A stretch of DNA of 64,000 bases from Flexivirga endophytica (GCF_014640635.1 NZ_BMHI01000005.1:558001-622000); one strand, 5' to 3'; counted from the stretch's first letter, positions 37,472-48,287 are shown. Made by a program: numbers and translations. Notes: a model not told the origin generated them from the letters alone.

Positions 37472-38815
37472 GTGATCAACCGCCTTGACCTGCGTGGCGC
37501 GGCGCTCTCCGACCTGGATGCCCGCGCCCTGCGCAGCACGCTGCCCCGAGCCGAACTCGACGTGGAGGCCGCACTCGACATCGTGCGCCCGATCTGCGAG
37601 CAGGTTCATGCCGGCGGCGTGCAGGCCGTGCTCGATCTGGACGAGAAGTTCGACGGAGTGCGTCCGCAGTCGCTGCGCGTGCCCGCCGAGGTCGTCGCCG
37701 CAGCCCTGGAGCAACTGAAGCCGGCGCTGCGCGATGCGCTCGACGAGTCGATCCGGCGTGCCCGGATCGTGCACGAGGCGCAGCGCCGCACCGACTCGGT
37801 GACCGAGGTCGTGTCCGGCGGCACCGTGACCGAGCGGCACGTGCCTGTCGAGCGGGTCGGCCTCTACGTCCCCGGCGGGCAGGCCGTCTATCCCAGCAGC
37901 GTCGTGATGAACGTCGTTCCGGCGCAGATCGCCGGCGTCGGCTCGCTGGCGGTCGCCAGCCCGCCGCAGCGCTCCAACACCGGCGACTTCGTCGGCTACC
38001 CCGACCCGACCATCCTGGCCGCGTGCGCGCTGCTCGGCGTCGACGAGGTCTATGCAGTGGGCGGAGCCCAGGCGATCGCCATGTTCGCGTATGGCGTCCT
38101 CGACGAGTCCGGCGAGACCGTCTGCGAGCCGGTCAATCTGGTGACCGGTCCGGGCAACGTCTACGTCGCGGCCGCCAAGCGACTGTTGTTGGGCACCATC
38201 GGCATCGACGCCGAGGCGGGGCCGACCGAGATCGCCATCCTCGCCGACGAGACCGCCGACCCCGCGCTCGTCGCCGCCGACCTGATCAGCCAGGCCGAGC
38301 ACGACGAACTCGCCGCATCGGTGCTGGTCACCGACAGCGAGGCCCTGGCCACGAAGGTCGAGCAGGAGCTCGAGGAGCGGGTCGCCGCCACCAAGCACGT
38401 CGAGCGGGTCCGTGCCGCGCTGGGCGGACCACAGTCGGGCATCGTGCTCGTCGACGGGTTGGACGAGGGCGTCCGCGTCGTCGACGCGTATGCCGCGGAG
38501 CACCTCGAGATCCAGACCCGCGACGCCGCGGGCGTGGCCGCTCGGATCCGCAACGCCGGTGCGATCTTCGTGGGCGACTACGCCCCGGTCAGCCTCGGCG
38601 ACTACGCGGCCGGGTCCAACCACGTGCTGCCCACCGGCGGATGCGCCTGCCACAGCGGCGGCCTGTCGGTGCAGTCCTTCTTGCGTGGCATACACGTCAT
38701 CGACTACTCCCGCGACGCGCTCGCGGACATCGCCGACACCGTGGTGACCCTGGCCGATGCGGAGGATCTGCCGGCACACGGCGCCGCAGTGACCGCGCGA
38801 TTCGAAACGACATGA
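37472..38815 (+). CDS. hisD: Histidinol dehydrogenase
   Basis: 447 residues from GTG. Oxidises histidinol to histidine in two NAD-dependent steps; zinc enzyme. Signatures: [22 protein letters not shown] in pieces near residue 125, [14 protein letters not shown] near 228, [19 protein letters not shown] and the late [10 protein letters not shown]. First gene of a run of coupled his genes. No ribosome site is evident; a TAGAAT hexamer ten bases upstream fits a leaderless promoter. Confidence 0.96.
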   Translation: MINRLDLRGAALSDLDARALRSTLPRAELDVEAALDIVRPICEQVHAGGVQAVLDLDEKFDGVRPQSLRVPAEVVAAALEQLKPALRDALDESIRRARIVHEAQRRTDSVTEVVSGGTVTERHVPVERVGLYVPGGQAVYPSSVVMNVVPAQIAGVGSLAVASPPQRSNTGDFVGYPDPTILAACALLGVDEVYAVGGAQAIAMFAYGVLDESGETVCEPVNLVTGPGNVYVAAAKRLLLGTIGIDAEAGPTEIAILADETADPALVAADLISQAEHDELAASVLVTDSEALATKVEQELEERVAATKHVERVRAALGGPQSGIVLVDGLDEGVRVVDAYAAEHLEIQTRDAAGVAARIRNAGAIFVGDYAPVSLGDYAAGSNHVLPTGGCACHSGGLSVQSFLRGIHVIDYSRDALADIADTVVTLADAEDLPAHGAAVTARFETT

Positions 38816-39921
38816 GCACCCTGCAGGACCTGGTCCGCCCCGAGCTGCGCGGCCAGACACCTTATGGCGCGCCGCAGCTCGACGTGCCGGTGGCGGTCAA
38901 CACCAATGAGTCGTCGTACCCGGTGCCGCAGGTGGTGGTCGACCAGATCACCCGCGACGTGATGGCTGTCGCCGCATCGCTCAACCGCTATCCGGATCGC
39001 GAATTCGTCCGATTGCGAGAGCTTTTGGCGACATACCTGCAAGGCACGACCGGCGAGCCGGTCACGGCCGGGCAGGTCTGGGCGGCCAACGGCTCGAACG
39101 AAGTGCTGCAGCACATCGTGCAGGCGTTCGGGGGAGCGGGACGGACCGCGCTCGGCTTCACTCCGTCGTACTCGATGCACCCGCTGATCAGTGGTCGCAA
39201 CGGCACCACCTGGGTCGACGGCCTGCGGGACGCAGACCCCGAGCGCTTCGACCTCGACGGGGATCTCGCGGTCGAGCAGACGCTGCGGCACGATCCGGAG
39301 CTGATCTTCCTGTGCTCCCCGAACAACCCGACCGGCACGGCGCTCGACCTCGACGTCGTCAAGCGGATCTATGACGCGACCGACCGCGCGATCGTAGTGG
39401 TCGACGAGGCCTACACGGAGTTCTCCCGGCCCGGGACGCCGAGCGCGGTGTCGCTGTTGCCCGGGCGTGACCGGTTGGTCGTGAGTCGCACGATGTCCAA
39501 GGCGTTCGCATTCGCTGGCGCTCGACTCGGATACCTTGCGGCAGCAACGGAATTCACGGACCTGCTGCGGCTGGTCCGATTGCCCTACCACCTGTCGTCG
39601 GTGACCCAGGCCGTCGCGTGCGCCGCACTGGAGCACACGGAGCCGATGCTGGCGATGGTGGAGCAGATCAAGGCCACCCGTGACGAACTCGTGGCGGGAT
39701 GCACCGAGTTGGGTCTGCGGCCGGTACCGAGCGATGCCAACTTCGTGCTCGTCGGCGGCTTCGCCGACGCCGGTGCGACCTGGCAGGCTCTGCTGGACCG
39801 CGGAGTGCTCGTGCGCGACGTCGGCATCCCACACCACCTGCGCATCACCGCCGGCACCCCGGACGAGAACCACGCCGTGCTGCAGGCGCTGAGAGCAGTT
39901 GTCGAAGGAGAACAGGCATGA
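38812..39921 (+). CDS. hisC: Histidinol-phosphate aminotransferase
   Basis: 369 residues, PLP fold type [14 protein letters not shown] near residue 27 opens the active site; [12 protein letters not shown] near 167; the PLP lysine lies in [17 protein letters not shown] near 222-238. Converts imidazole acetol phosphate to histidinol phosphate. ATG overlaps the hisD stop (ATGA). The in-frame codons upstream lie inside hisD and are rejected. Confidence 0.95.
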   Translation: MSTLQDLVRPELRGQTPYGAPQLDVPVAVNTNESSYPVPQVVVDQITRDVMAVAASLNRYPDREFVRLRELLATYLQGTTGEPVTAGQVWAANGSNEVLQHIVQAFGGAGRTALGFTPSYSMHPLISGRNGTTWVDGLRDADPERFDLDGDLAVEQTLRHDPELIFLCSPNNPTGTALDLDVVKRIYDATDRAIVVVDEAYTEFSRPGTPSAVSLLPGRDRLVVSRTMSKAFAFAGARLGYLAAATEFTDLLRLVRLPYHLSSVTQAVACAALEHTEPMLAMVEQIKATRDELVAGCTELGLRPVPSDANFVLVGGFADAGATWQALLDRGVLVRDVGIPHHLRITAGTPDENHAVLQALRAVVEGEQA

Positions 39922-40526
39922 CGACCGATAACCGCACGGCGCACATCGAACGCGCCACCAAGGAGAGCCAGATAGACCTGTCGGTCGACCTGGACGGCAC
40001 CGGCGTCAGCGAGGTGTCGACCGGTGTGCGGTTCTACGACCACATGCTCGAGAGCTTCGCCAAGCACAGCCTGATCGACCTGCGGGTCAAGGCGACCGGC
40101 GACCTCGACGTGGACGCCCACCACACCGTGGAGGACACCGCGATCGTGCTCGGCCAGGCCGTGCGCGAGGCGCTGGGTGACAAGAGCGGCATCTCCCGAT
40201 TCGGTGACGCCACAGTGCCGTTGGACGAAGCGCTGGTGCACGCCGTCGTGGATGTCGCGGGTCGGCCCTACGTCGTCCACACCGGCGAGCCGGAGGGTCA
40301 GATCTACGCGATCATCGGCGGCACCTACACCGGTTCGCTGACCCAGCACGTCCTGGAGAGCTTCGGCCACCACGCCGCGATCGCGCTGCACGTGCGGGTG
40401 CTGTCCGGTCGCGACCCGCACCACATCGTCGAGGCACAGTTCAAGGCGGTCGCGCGGGCATTGCGTGCCGCGATCGCGCGGGACCCGCGCGTCATCGGCA
40501 TCCCCAGCGCGAAGGGAGCGCTGTAA
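39918..40526 (+). CDS. hisB: Imidazoleglycerol-phosphate dehydratase
   Basis: 202 residues, monofunctional form. Manganese-binding motifs [12 protein letters not shown] near residue 57 and [10 protein letters not shown] / [12 protein letters not shown] in the C-terminal half. ATG overlaps the hisC stop (ATGA), with GAAGGAG upstream. Standard length for actinobacterial HisB. Confidence 0.96.
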   Translation: MTTDNRTAHIERATKESQIDLSVDLDGTGVSEVSTGVRFYDHMLESFAKHSLIDLRVKATGDLDVDAHHTVEDTAIVLGQAVREALGDKSGISRFGDATVPLDEALVHAVVDVAGRPYVVHTGEPEGQIYAIIGGTYTGSLTQHVLESFGHHAAIALHVRVLSGRDPHHIVEAQFKAVARALRAAIARDPRVIGIPSAKGAL

Positions 40527-40531
40527 ACCGC

Positions 40532-41152
40532 ATGCCTCGTGGCTCCTCGCGGCGTTCGGGAGTGCTGCTGCTGCACGGAGACGTCAAGACCACCACTGCC
40601 TGGTTGCGGCAGGGTGTTGTGCCCTCATACGTCGTGCCGTTGGCGGGCTGGACAGCCGTGGTGCCCGGCGGTCCCTCCCAGGCGGGCAGTCCGTATGACG
40701 ACGCCGTGCGCGTGCTGCTGGCGCGCCGGGTGCCGAGCCGGATGCGAGCGGCCATCGGCTTCTTCCGACTGGACGACCGCGGCGTGATCGTGGTGCATCC
40801 GCGCGGTTGGCGGGCGCTGCCGCGCTGGCTGGTGTGGGAGCGCGGCGACGGCGTGTCCGGTCTGCCCGGCCTGCCGTTGGCGCGGCCCGGTGACATGGCG
40901 ATGGCGGCCGGCGTCGTGCCGGAGTCGGTGCGTTCGCTGCGGGAGATTCTGACGGAACGCACTTCCGTGCTCGACGACGTGCTGGCCGACCTGATGGGTG
41001 CTCTCGCGCTGCCCGGCGAACGCCTGCTGAGCGGTCAGGTCAAGGACGCCGAGGGAGCGGCGCTGGTCGAGCCGACGACGAAGGCCGTCGAGCGCTTTTC
41101 CCGGGTCACCAAGGAAGACAAAGAGATTCGCACCGAGCTGGAGCAACTGTGA
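40532..41152 (+). CDS. Conserved actinobacterial his-operon protein, unknown function
   Basis: 206 residues. Begins MPRGSSRRSGVLLLHGDVKTT; Trp-rich middle (RGWRALPRWLVWERGDG), charged C-terminus (ERFSRVTKEDKEIRTELEQL) likely helical. Starts five bases after hisB and overlaps hisH by four bases (GTGA). A similar unassigned gene occurs between hisB and hisH in many Micrococcales. No catalytic motif recognised; position suggests a role in, or coupling to, histidine synthesis. Confidence 0.75.
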   Translation: MPRGSSRRSGVLLLHGDVKTTTAWLRQGVVPSYVVPLAGWTAVVPGGPSQAGSPYDDAVRVLLARRVPSRMRAAIGFFRLDDRGVIVVHPRGWRALPRWLVWERGDGVSGLPGLPLARPGDMAMAAGVVPESVRSLREILTERTSVLDDVLADLMGALALPGERLLSGQVKDAEGAALVEPTTKAVERFSRVTKEDKEIRTELEQL

Positions 41153-41781
41153 GCAAGCATGTCGTGGTCCTCGACTACGGGAGCGGCAACGTCCGCTCCG
41201 TCGTCCGGATGCTCGAGCGGGTCGGCGCGCAGGTCACGCTGACCGCGGACCGGCAGGCTGCGGTGCGCGCGGACGGACTCTACGTCCCGGGCGTCGGCGC
41301 TTTCCACGCTTGCATGACCGGACTGCGCACCGCCGGGGGAGCGGAGATCATTGCCGACCGGCTGCGACTGGGCCGTCCGGTCCTCGGCGTGTGTGTCGGC
41401 TTCCAGGTGCTCTTCGACGGCTCGACCGAGCCGACTTCGATCCAGCCGCCACCGCCGGGCCTGGGTCATTTCGCCGGCATCGTCGAGCGCCTCGATGCAC
41501 CCGTCGTGCCGCACATGGGCTGGTCGAACGTCACCCCGGCGCCCGGCTCACGGCTGTTCGACGGCGTGCGCGACGAGCGCTTCTACTTCGTCCACTCGTA
41601 TGCCGCCCGCCGGCTCGACGCCAGTCGCATCGGCGGCGAGCCGGTCGTGACGACTGCCGAACACGGCACGAGCTTCGTGGCGGCGATCGAGGACGGTGCA
41701 TTGGCCGGCACCCAGTTCCACCCGGAGAAGTCCGGAGACGCGGGCGCGCAGCTGGTCGACAACTGGCTGCGCACGCTGTGA
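41149..41781 (+). CDS. hisH: Imidazole glycerol phosphate synthase, glutaminase subunit
   Basis: 210 residues. Class I glutamine amidotransferase: oxyanion segment PGVGAF, nucleophile Cys in GVCVGFQ (usually GICLGMQ) and the His/Glu pair in QFHPEKSG. Provides ammonia to HisF, which is not in this window. GTG overlaps the previous stop. Confidence 0.94.
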   Translation: MSKHVVVLDYGSGNVRSVVRMLERVGAQVTLTADRQAAVRADGLYVPGVGAFHACMTGLRTAGGAEIIADRLRLGRPVLGVCVGFQVLFDGSTEPTSIQPPPPGLGHFAGIVERLDAPVVPHMGWSNVTPAPGSRLFDGVRDERFYFVHSYAARRLDASRIGGEPVVTTAEHGTSFVAAIEDGALAGTQFHPEKSGDAGAQLVDNWLRTL

Positions 41782-41873
41782 TGTGCGTGCTGGTCGAGTA
41801 GCGCGGCCCCGCGTCGAGACCAGGCGTTCGGACGTTCGAGAAGTTGAAATACATGCAATCCGAGGAGATTTCG

Positions 41874-42617
41874 ATGGTTGACCAGGAGCCGCGGCTCGAA
41901 CTGCTGCCCGCCGTGGACGTGGCCGGCGGCCAAGCCGTCCAGCTCGTGCAAGGCGTCGCCGGCACGGGCGGCCAGTTCGGCGATCCGCTGGCGGCTGCGC
42001 TCGCCTGGCAGGACGCCGGGGCCGAGTGGCTGCATCTGGTCGACCTCGACGCGGCGTTCGGGCGCGGCAGCAACGCAGAGCTGCTCGCCGGCATCGTCGG
42101 GCAGTTGGACATGAAGGTCGAGTTGTCCGGCGGCATACGGGACGAGGAGTCGCTGGCGAGAGCACTGGCGACCGGGTGCCGTCGCGTCAATGTCGGCACC
42201 GCCGCCCTTGAGGACCCCGAATGGACGGCACAGGCGATCGCCAGCCACGGCGACCGCATCGCCGTCGGCCTGGACGTGCGCGGCACGACGTTGGCCGCAC
42301 GCGGTTGGACCCAGGAGGGCGGTGACCTCTGGGAGACGCTCGAACGTCTCGACAGCGAGGGCTGCGCTCGTTACGTCGTGACCGATGTGGCCAAGGATGG
42401 CATGCTGCAGGGCCCCAATGTCGCTCTGCTGCAAGACGTTTGCGCTCGCACTGACCGCCCGGTCGTCGCCTCCGGTGGTGTGTCGACGCTGGACGACATA
42501 CGTGCTCTGCGTCGGCTGGTGCCGGTCGGTGTGGAGGGCGCGATCATCGGATCGGCGCTCTACAGGGGAGCGTTCGAGTTGGGCGACGCCCTGGACCTCG
42601 CGGGCCGCCCGCGATGA
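41874..42617 (+). CDS. priA: PriA-type phosphoribosyl isomerase (HisA/TrpF)
   Basis: 247 residues, TIM barrel. Catalytic Asp in [10 protein letters not shown] near the start and Asp in [15 protein letters not shown] near 170-180; phosphate sites VELSGGIRD and ASGGVSTL. Actinobacterial homologues isomerise both ProFAR (histidine) and PRA (tryptophan) when trpF is missing; bifunctionality here is inferred from lineage. Start at 41874 has GAGGAG nine bases upstream, better than the ATG at 41853 or the codon at 41844. The 92-bp gap after hisH is the only break in the run. Confidence 0.93.
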   Translation: MVDQEPRLELLPAVDVAGGQAVQLVQGVAGTGGQFGDPLAAALAWQDAGAEWLHLVDLDAAFGRGSNAELLAGIVGQLDMKVELSGGIRDEESLARALATGCRRVNVGTAALEDPEWTAQAIASHGDRIAVGLDVRGTTLAARGWTQEGGDLWETLERLDSEGCARYVVTDVAKDGMLQGPNVALLQDVCARTDRPVVASGGVSTLDDIRALRRLVPVGVEGAIIGSALYRGAFELGDALDLAGRPR

Positions 42618-43324
42618 GCCACGAGCACGCCGACTCCTCCGGGCAGACCTTCTCCGGAAGGTCCCTGACCGGCACCGGTTTCGACAACGACGACGGGTCG
42701 ATCGACGCAACCCTGGACGAGGCGTTGGAGACCCCGGACGACGAAACGGCGCTGATGGCAGCGCTGTCGCAGGCGCGACTGTTGGTGCCGATCGTCGCGG
42801 CACTGACCGAGGATGCGCACCGCAACACCGACATGGCGGTCGTGACGCTGACCGCTCCGTCCGGTGAACGCGCGCTGCCGATCTTCACCGACACCGCCGC
42901 GCTCAACGCATGGGACGCCGAGGCCCGGCCGTCACCGGTGCGCGCCGACCTGGCGGCGCAGGCCGCGATCGCGGAGCGCTGCGACGTGATGGTGCTCGAT
43001 GTGGCCACCCGGTCGCTGGTGCTGCGACCCAGCATGGTCTGGGCGCTCGCGCAGCGTATGACGTGGCAGCCGCCGCACCTGGACGACCATGTGCGCCAAG
43101 GCGTTTCGAAGGCCGTGCACGACGAGCCGGAGATCGCCGAAGCACGCTGCGAGGCCGGCGAAGCGCCCGGTGAGCTGCGCGTGGTTCTGTCGGTGCTACC
43201 CGGCTTGACCCAGCCGGAGCTGCAGGCGCTGGCTCGTCGGGTGGGGGAGCAGATCGCGACCGACGGCGAGACCCGTGCCCGTATCGACGGGCTCGCCTTC
43301 TCCGTGGTTTCCGCCAAGGGCTGA
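42614..43324 (+). CDS. SseB-family protein
   Basis: 236 residues. SseB N-terminal domain pattern: [16 protein letters not shown] near residue 55, [20 protein letters not shown] near 78, ALNAWD. The first 45 residues are acidic and probably disordered. Overlaps priA by four bases (ATGA). It ends the histidine run; such genes follow hisA in many actinobacteria. Function unknown. Confidence 0.8.
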   Translation: MSHEHADSSGQTFSGRSLTGTGFDNDDGSIDATLDEALETPDDETALMAALSQARLLVPIVAALTEDAHRNTDMAVVTLTAPSGERALPIFTDTAALNAWDAEARPSPVRADLAAQAAIAERCDVMVLDVATRSLVLRPSMVWALAQRMTWQPPHLDDHVRQGVSKAVHDEPEIAEARCEAGEAPGELRVVLSVLPGLTQPELQALARRVGEQIATDGETRARIDGLAFSVVSAKG

Positions 43325-43345
43325 TCCCCGCCGCGGGGCGTGCAC

Positions 43346-44815
43346 TCAGTGGGTGGCCGGTAGGTCGTCGCGGGCCCGCCTTGGCAACAGGAAGGTCAGC
43401 GCGAAGGCGACCACCATCGCTCCTATCGCAACCCAGGTCGTGATCTGCGTCGCGTGACCGAAGGAGTCGGCCACGGAGGCTCCGTGACCGTCGACCTGTC
43501 CGAAGAACACGGTGCCCAGGACTGCGACACCGAGTGCACTGCCGATCTGCTGGACCGCAGTCATCGACCCGGATGCTGACCCTGATTCCTGGTCCTCGAC
43601 CCCACTCATGACGATGTCGAAGAACGGAGTCATCGCCATACCCATGCCGGTGCCGATCAGGGTCAGCGCGGGCGCGAGACGTAGTGCGTCGATCGATGCG
43701 CCCGACCAGCTGATGGTCGCCACGAGGACTCCGAGGCCCGCGATGACCACGAGGTAGCCGAGGTGCATCGTGGTCCGGCCGATCCTGGCGGTCAGTGGTT
43801 GTCCGATTCCGAAGCCGACAATCATGGCGACCGCCTGCGGGATGGCGGTCAGACCTGCTTGCAACGGCGTGTAGTGCAGGCCGAGCTGCAGGTAGAGCGT
43901 CAGCACCAGCGACGAGCCCATCAGCGCGCTGAAGAACGCCAATCCGGTGATGAGCCCGCCGGTGAACGCGCGCTTGGTGAACAGTGACGGCACCACGAGC
44001 GTCGAACGACCTGCCCGGTCCCTGCTGCGCTCGAGAAATGCGAAGGCGACGAATGCGAGCAGGCCCGCGGTGAACATTACGAAACACCAGAGCGGCCAGT
44101 CGTGTTCGCGTCCTTGCACCAATGGGTAGACCAGCAGGAACATCCCCGCGGCAGCGAGTATCACGCCGGAGACGTCGAGGCCCAGGCTCCGGTCGGGACG
44201 GTTCTTCGGCAGGTAGCGCACGGCGCCGACGATGCCGATGATTCCGATCGGGATGTTGATCGCGAAGATTGCGCGCCAGCCGAGCCCGAGCAGGTCGGCG
44301 TCGATCAGCCAGCCCGCCAGGATCGGCCCGCCGACCGCACCGATGCCCATGATCGGACCGAATGCACCGAACGCTTTCGCGCGTTCTGCGGGCGGAAACA
44401 TCTCATTGATGATGCCCAGGCCCTGTGGCAGCAGTGTCGCGCCGAGCAATCCCTGCAGGGCGCGGCTGGTGATCAACATTGTCGGGTCCTGGGCGGCCGC
44501 GCACAGTAAGGAGAAGAGCGTGAAGCCCGCCATCCCGATGAGGAACATCCGCTTGCGTCCGAACATGTCGCCGAGGCGTCCGCCGATGAGCAGTCCGGCC
44601 GCCATGGCAAGTGTGTAACCCGCCGAGAGCCACTGGATGGTGACGCCGCCGCCACCCAGCTCGTCGGTGATGGTCGGCCCGGCGATGCTCGTGACGAGGG
44701 CATCGAGCAGATCCATCACCTCGGCGGACAGTACGACCAGCAATGCGAGCCAGCGCCACCGGTATGCCGGAGAGGTTGCGTCGGCGCTCCCCGGTGGGGC
44801 AAGTTGCACTGTCAT
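43346..44815 (-). CDS. DHA2-family MFS drug exporter under TetR control
   Basis: 489 residues, about 14 membrane helices. GGRLGDMFGRKRMFLIGM near residue 78 (motif A) and RALQGLLGATLLPQGLGIINE near 113 (motif C-like). Divergent from the TetR gene, with three operator copies in the 116 bp between them. Presumed drug or toxicant efflux; substrate unknown. Confidence 0.9.
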   Translation of the reverse strand: MTVQLAPPGSADATSPAYRWRWLALLVVLSAEVMDLLDALVTSIAGPTITDELGGGGVTIQWLSAGYTLAMAAGLLIGGRLGDMFGRKRMFLIGMAGFTLFSLLCAAAQDPTMLITSRALQGLLGATLLPQGLGIINEMFPPAERAKAFGAFGPIMGIGAVGGPILAGWLIDADLLGLGWRAIFAINIPIGIIGIVGAVRYLPKNRPDRSLGLDVSGVILAAAGMFLLVYPLVQGREHDWPLWCFVMFTAGLLAFVAFAFLERSRDRAGRSTLVVPSLFTKRAFTGGLITGLAFFSALMGSSLVLTLYLQLGLHYTPLQAGLTAIPQAVAMIVGFGIGQPLTARIGRTTMHLGYLVVIAGLGVLVATISWSGASIDALRLAPALTLIGTGMGMAMTPFFDIVMSGVEDQESGSASGSMTAVQQIGSALGVAVLGTVFFGQVDGHGASVADSFGHATQITTWVAIGAMVVAFALTFLLPRRARDDLPATH

Positions 44816-44860
44816 GAGACATGTCCCTTCACGTATGGGATGAGGAGATCGCGAGATGGA

Positions 44861-44912
44861 CGAACAGTGTTCGCGATAACACGAACACTGTTCTACGCAC
44901 GAACAGTGTTCG
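44861..44912. promoter_or_regulatory. Triplicate TetR operator
   Basis: Three copies of the odd palindrome CGAACA-N-TGTTCG: 44861-44873 (centre G), 44882-44894 (centre C, the opposite orientation, last base T) and 44900-44912 (centre G). Centres lie 21 and 18 bp apart, near two helical turns. They sit between the exporter start (44815) and the TetR ATG (44932), so one repressor would control both. Confidence 0.85.
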
Positions 44913-44931
44913 TGTCAAGTACGGTGCTCGT

Positions 44932-45687
44932 ATGCCGATGGACGAACTTCCGCCCGCACCGTGGCGGCAACCGAAGAAGGCCGCCCGCCCGAAGCGAACC
45001 GACAAGCCCGCGCTGAGCCGCGAGGCGATCGTGGCGAAGGCGCTGGACATCATTGACGCAGAGGGCGTCGATGCGGTCAGCATGCGTCGTGTCGCGACAG
45101 AATTCGGCACAGGCGCAGCGAGCCTCTACGCCCATGTCGCGGGCAAGAGCGAGCTACTCGCGGCGGCCTACGAGCTGGCGCTCACTGAGGTGGACGACCC
45201 CGACCCCGACCAGCCGTGGCAGGACATGCTGCGCGAATTCGCCTGGGGGATGTACCAATTGCTGCGGCGGCACCGCGATCTGGCCAAGCTGAGCTTTGCC
45301 GACATACCCACGGGCCCTCGGGCGCTGGACGGCGTGGAGAAGATGCTGTCGACGATGATCGATCAGGGGGTCTCACCGCGGGATGCCACGTGGCTCTTCG
45401 ACCGCCTGGCCCTCTACATCGGTGCCGACGCGTTCGAGGGCCATGTGTTGCGTGAGCGCTTCGGTGCCGCTGATGGCGACGACGCTGCCGCGCTCAAGGC
45501 GGGCACGGAGTGGATCGAGCAGGTTCGTGGCTACTTCGCGCAGCTTCCTCCCGAGCGCTACCCGACGGTCACGGCCAATCTCGACGTGATGATGAACGGC
45601 GACAGCGAGGAGCGTTTCTCGTTCGGCGTCGAGGTGCTGATCGCCGGGATCGAGGCGCGCAACCCCGCATCCCGGGCCAAGCGCTGA
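44932..45687 (+). CDS. TetR/AcrR-family repressor
   Basis: 251 residues. Basic N-terminus (PWRQPKKAARPKR), helix-turn-helix MRRVATEFGTGAASLYAHVAGKSELL in pieces at about 53-78, and a TetR-class C-terminal ligand domain. The ATG at 44932 is chosen since the longer frame from 44821 translates the operator array; a second ATG follows at 44938. Divergent from the DHA2 exporter it presumably represses. Confidence 0.88.
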   Translation: MPMDELPPAPWRQPKKAARPKRTDKPALSREAIVAKALDIIDAEGVDAVSMRRVATEFGTGAASLYAHVAGKSELLAAAYELALTEVDDPDPDQPWQDMLREFAWGMYQLLRRHRDLAKLSFADIPTGPRALDGVEKMLSTMIDQGVSPRDATWLFDRLALYIGADAFEGHVLRERFGAADGDDAAALKAGTEWIEQVRGYFAQLPPERYPTVTANLDVMMNGDSEERFSFGVEVLIAGIEARNPASRAKR

Positions 45688-45692
45688 ACTTC

Positions 45693-45788
45693 GCCGACAG
45701 GCTCACAAGAACGCCCACAGGCTCAGAAGAACCGCCGACTTGTCGGCGGTTCTTCTGAGCCTGTGGAGAGCGTTTTGAGCCTCTCGGC
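45693..45788. repeat. Nested inverted repeat, copy 1
   Basis: About 96 bp, almost entirely dyad. The outer arm GCCGACAGGCTCAC is mirrored by TTGAGCCTCTCGGC, and the inner arm ACAGGCTCAGAAGAACCGCC pairs with GGCGGTTCTTCTGAGCCTGT around a centre GACTTGTC. It fills the gap between convergent TetR and lpd stops (45687 and 45797), so it can act as a bidirectional terminator. Copies 2 and 3 lie at 52989 and 54201. Confidence 0.88.
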
Positions 45789-45796
45789 ATGTGGAG

Positions 45797-47200
45797 CTAC
45801 AGGTTGATCATGTGGCCGGCGATGCCCTCGATGGCTTCCTTCATCGCCTCGGACAGCGTCGGGTGCGCGAAGATGTTGCGGGCGACTTCGTCCGCGGTCA
45901 GATCCCACTTCTGTGCCAGCGTCAGCGCGGGCAGCAGCTCGGTGACCTCCGGGCCGATGAGGTGGCCGCCCAGGATCTCGTTGTGCTTGGCGTCCGCGAC
46001 GATCTTGACGAAGCCGGCCGTCTCCGCCATACCGCGGGACTTGCCGTTGGCCGAGAACGGGAACGACGCGGTCTTCACGTCATAACCCTTGTCCTTGGCC
46101 TGCTGCTCGGAGTAGCCGAAGGACGCGATCTGCGGCTGGCAGAACGTCGCACGCGGGATCATGTCGAAGTCGATCTCGACCGTCTCGGCGTTGCCGATCG
46201 TCTCGGCGGCCACGACACCCATCGCCTCGGCGGTGTGAGCGAGCATCAGCTTGCCCGTGACGTCGCCGATCGCGTAGACACCTTCGACGTTGGTGCGGCC
46301 ACGCGCGTCCACGGCGATGGCGCCCCGGTCGGTGGTCGCGACGCCGGTCGCCTCCAGGCCGTAGCCGTCCAGCCGCGGTGCGAAGCCGATGGCCTGCAGC
46401 ACCTTGTCGGCCTCGAGTACGGTGGTCTCGCCGCCGGCAGCGGGGGAGACGGTCACCTTGACGGGACCGGAGCCGCTGTCCTCGATCTTCTCGACCTTGG
46501 TCGAGAGCATGACCTTGACGCCGAGCTTCTTGTAGTGGCGCAGCAATTCCTTGGACACGTCGGCGTCCTCGGTCGGCACCATGCGGTCCAGGAATTCCAC
46601 GATCGTCACCTCGACGCCGTAATTGGCCAGGACGTAGGCGAATTCGACGCCGATCGCGCCGGAGCCGGCGATGATGATCGACTTCGGCAGATCCTCGGTG
46701 AGGATCTGCTCCTCGTAGGTGACGACGCGCTCGGACAGCTCGGTGCCGGGGATCAGCCTGGTGGTCGCGCCGGTCCCGATGATCACGTTGTCGGCGGTCA
46801 CCGTCTCACTCTCACCGGACGTCAGCTCCACCGCGATGGTGTGCGCGTCCGTGAAGGTGCCGGTGCCCTCGAACTCGGTGATGGAGTTCTTCTTCATCAG
46901 GTAGTGCACGCCCTTGGCGCTGGCGTCGGCGACGCCACGGCTGCGCTTCCACGCGACGCCGAAGTCCATGGTCGCGTCACCGGAGATGCCGAAGGTCTTT
47001 GCCTCCTTGGTGAGGATGTGCGCGATCTCCGCGTTGCGCAGCAGCGCCTTGGACGGGATGCAGCCCACATTGAGGCAGACACCGCCCCAGTACTGCTTTT
47101 CGATGATGGCGGTCTTGAGGCCGAGTTGGCTCGCGCGGATCGCTGCGACATACCCACCGGGGCCTGCACCGAGGACGACGACGTCAAAGTGTTGTGCCAC
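45797..47200 (-). CDS. lpdA: Dihydrolipoyl dehydrogenase
   Basis: 467 residues. FAD/NAD flavoprotein E3 of 2-oxo-acid dehydrogenase complexes. FAD site [14 protein letters not shown], redox disulfide [16 protein letters not shown] (Cys near 42 and 47), NAD site [16 protein letters not shown] site [20 protein letters not shown] in pieces, and the C-terminal active-site [16 protein letters not shown] from the partner subunit. Monocistronic here. Confidence 0.96.
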   Translation of the reverse strand: MAQHFDVVVLGAGPGGYVAAIRASQLGLKTAIIEKQYWGGVCLNVGCIPSKALLRNAEIAHILTKEAKTFGISGDATMDFGVAWKRSRGVADASAKGVHYLMKKNSITEFEGTGTFTDAHTIAVELTSGESETVTADNVIIGTGATTRLIPGTELSERVVTYEEQILTEDLPKSIIIAGSGAIGVEFAYVLANYGVEVTIVEFLDRMVPTEDADVSKELLRHYKKLGVKVMLSTKVEKIEDSGSGPVKVTVSPAAGGETTVLEADKVLQAIGFAPRLDGYGLEATGVATTDRGAIAVDARGRTNVEGVYAIGDVTGKLMLAHTAEAMGVVAAETIGNAETVEIDFDMIPRATFCQPQIASFGYSEQQAKDKGYDVKTASFPFSANGKSRGMAETAGFVKIVADAKHNEILGGHLIGPEVTELLPALTLAQKWDLTADEVARNIFAHPTLSEAMKEAIEGIAGHMINL

Positions 47201-47217
47201 GCTTCGTAACGATAGCC

Positions 47218-48174
47218 CTACCGCAGCAGCTCCAGAGCAAGCGGTGCGTCCACGACCAACCGGTTGACCTTCCGGCCGGCGATCGCCGCCCGCACCACGG
47301 GCGCACGGTCGGCGCCGCTGACCAGTCCGATGACGGTCGGTATGGCGGTGAGCTGCTCGTCGGACAGCGTGATGATGCGATCGGCCAGGCCCCCCTCGAC
47401 GCAGTGTCCGGCCGTGTCGATGAAGACTCCGCTGATCTCGCCGATGGCGCCTGCCTTGCGCATCGCGGTGCGTTCACTGCGGGTCGCGAGGTCGAACAAC
47501 GTGGACTCGGTGGGGGCCCACCCGCCGATGCCGACGACCGCGACCGTCACGTCGCGGATGTGCGAGTTCGCTTCACTGACCCCGGGCTGCCGACGCAACA
47601 TCGCGGCGCTCGCGGGGTCGGCGGCGACCAGCGGCGCATAGAAGTGGTGCGCGACGCCACCGCTGAGGTTGGCGGCCGAACGCACCAGGTCGACCGGTGA
47701 ATGTAGATCGGGGATCGCCAGTGCGCCGGACAACTGCACGATCGGCACCGGCGGGAGCGACCGGAGGGCTCCGACGGTGGCGGCGACACTGCGTGACCAC
47801 GGCAGGCCCAGCACGTCGTCGGCGGTGAGGATCCGGGTCAGCTCGGCGGCGGCCACGATGCCCAGGTCATGCCGTGTCTCGCCGCTCGACTGACCCTCAT
47901 GGGTGCGCACGACGAGCACTCCGTCGATGCCCAGAATGTGCGAAAGCTGTTCGGAGAGTGCGTAATCGACGCTCGGCTCGCCGAGGATCTCGATCCGCAC
48001 AATGCCCTTCGCGCGTGCCGACTCGAGCAGTCGCGCGACCTTGAATCGCGAGATGCCCAGCTCCTTGCCGATGTCGACCTTGGACTCGTCCTGCAGGTAG
48101 AAGCGTCGCGCCACCGCGGCCAACAGTTCTCGTTCGCGCTCGGTTGCCCCTCCGGCGGTGGGTGACTCACTCAT
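47218..48174 (-). CDS. SorC/DeoR-type sugar-responsive regulator
   Basis: 318 residues. N-terminal helix-turn-helix ([22 protein letters not shown] near 32-53) joined to a SorC sugar-phosphate-binding domain ([26 protein letters not shown] near 110-140). The ATG at 48174 follows a GAGAGA stretch; the longer frame from 48294 crosses the intergenic region. Divergent from the polyol ABC operon, its likely target. Confidence 0.88.
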   Translation of the reverse strand: MSESPTAGGATERERELLAAVARRFYLQDESKVDIGKELGISRFKVARLLESARAKGIVRIEILGEPSVDYALSEQLSHILGIDGVLVVRTHEGQSSGETRHDLGIVAAAELTRILTADDVLGLPWSRSVAATVGALRSLPPVPIVQLSGALAIPDLHSPVDLVRSAANLSGGVAHHFYAPLVAADPASAAMLRRQPGVSEANSHIRDVTVAVVGIGGWAPTESTLFDLATRSERTAMRKAGAIGEISGVFIDTAGHCVEGGLADRIITLSDEQLTAIPTVIGLVSGADRAPVVRAAIAGRKVNRLVVDAPLALELLR

Positions 48175-48210
48175 CGATCGGTCTCTCTCATCGGGCCCTC
48201 CTGATTCGCA

Positions 48211-48275
48211 CCACGGACGTGTTACGTGTGTCACACTACTACTCATCTGCGCACGTAAGCGCTCGTTTGAGCAAA
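48211..48275. promoter_or_regulatory. Candidate SorC operator region
   Basis: Between the divergent regulator and binding-protein genes: GACGTGTTACGTGTGTC (48215-48231), an ACGTG-rich partial dyad, and TTTGAGCAAA (48266-48275), a palindrome just before the ribosome site GCAGGAGGA. Which one binds the regulator cannot be told by eye. Confidence 0.4.
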
Positions 48276-48287
48276 GCAGGAGGACGC

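Noticed and set aside
43346-45687. Horizontal acquisition of the exporter/TetR pair
   Set aside because: Base composition and codon use match the neighbours and there is no mobile gene or target duplication.
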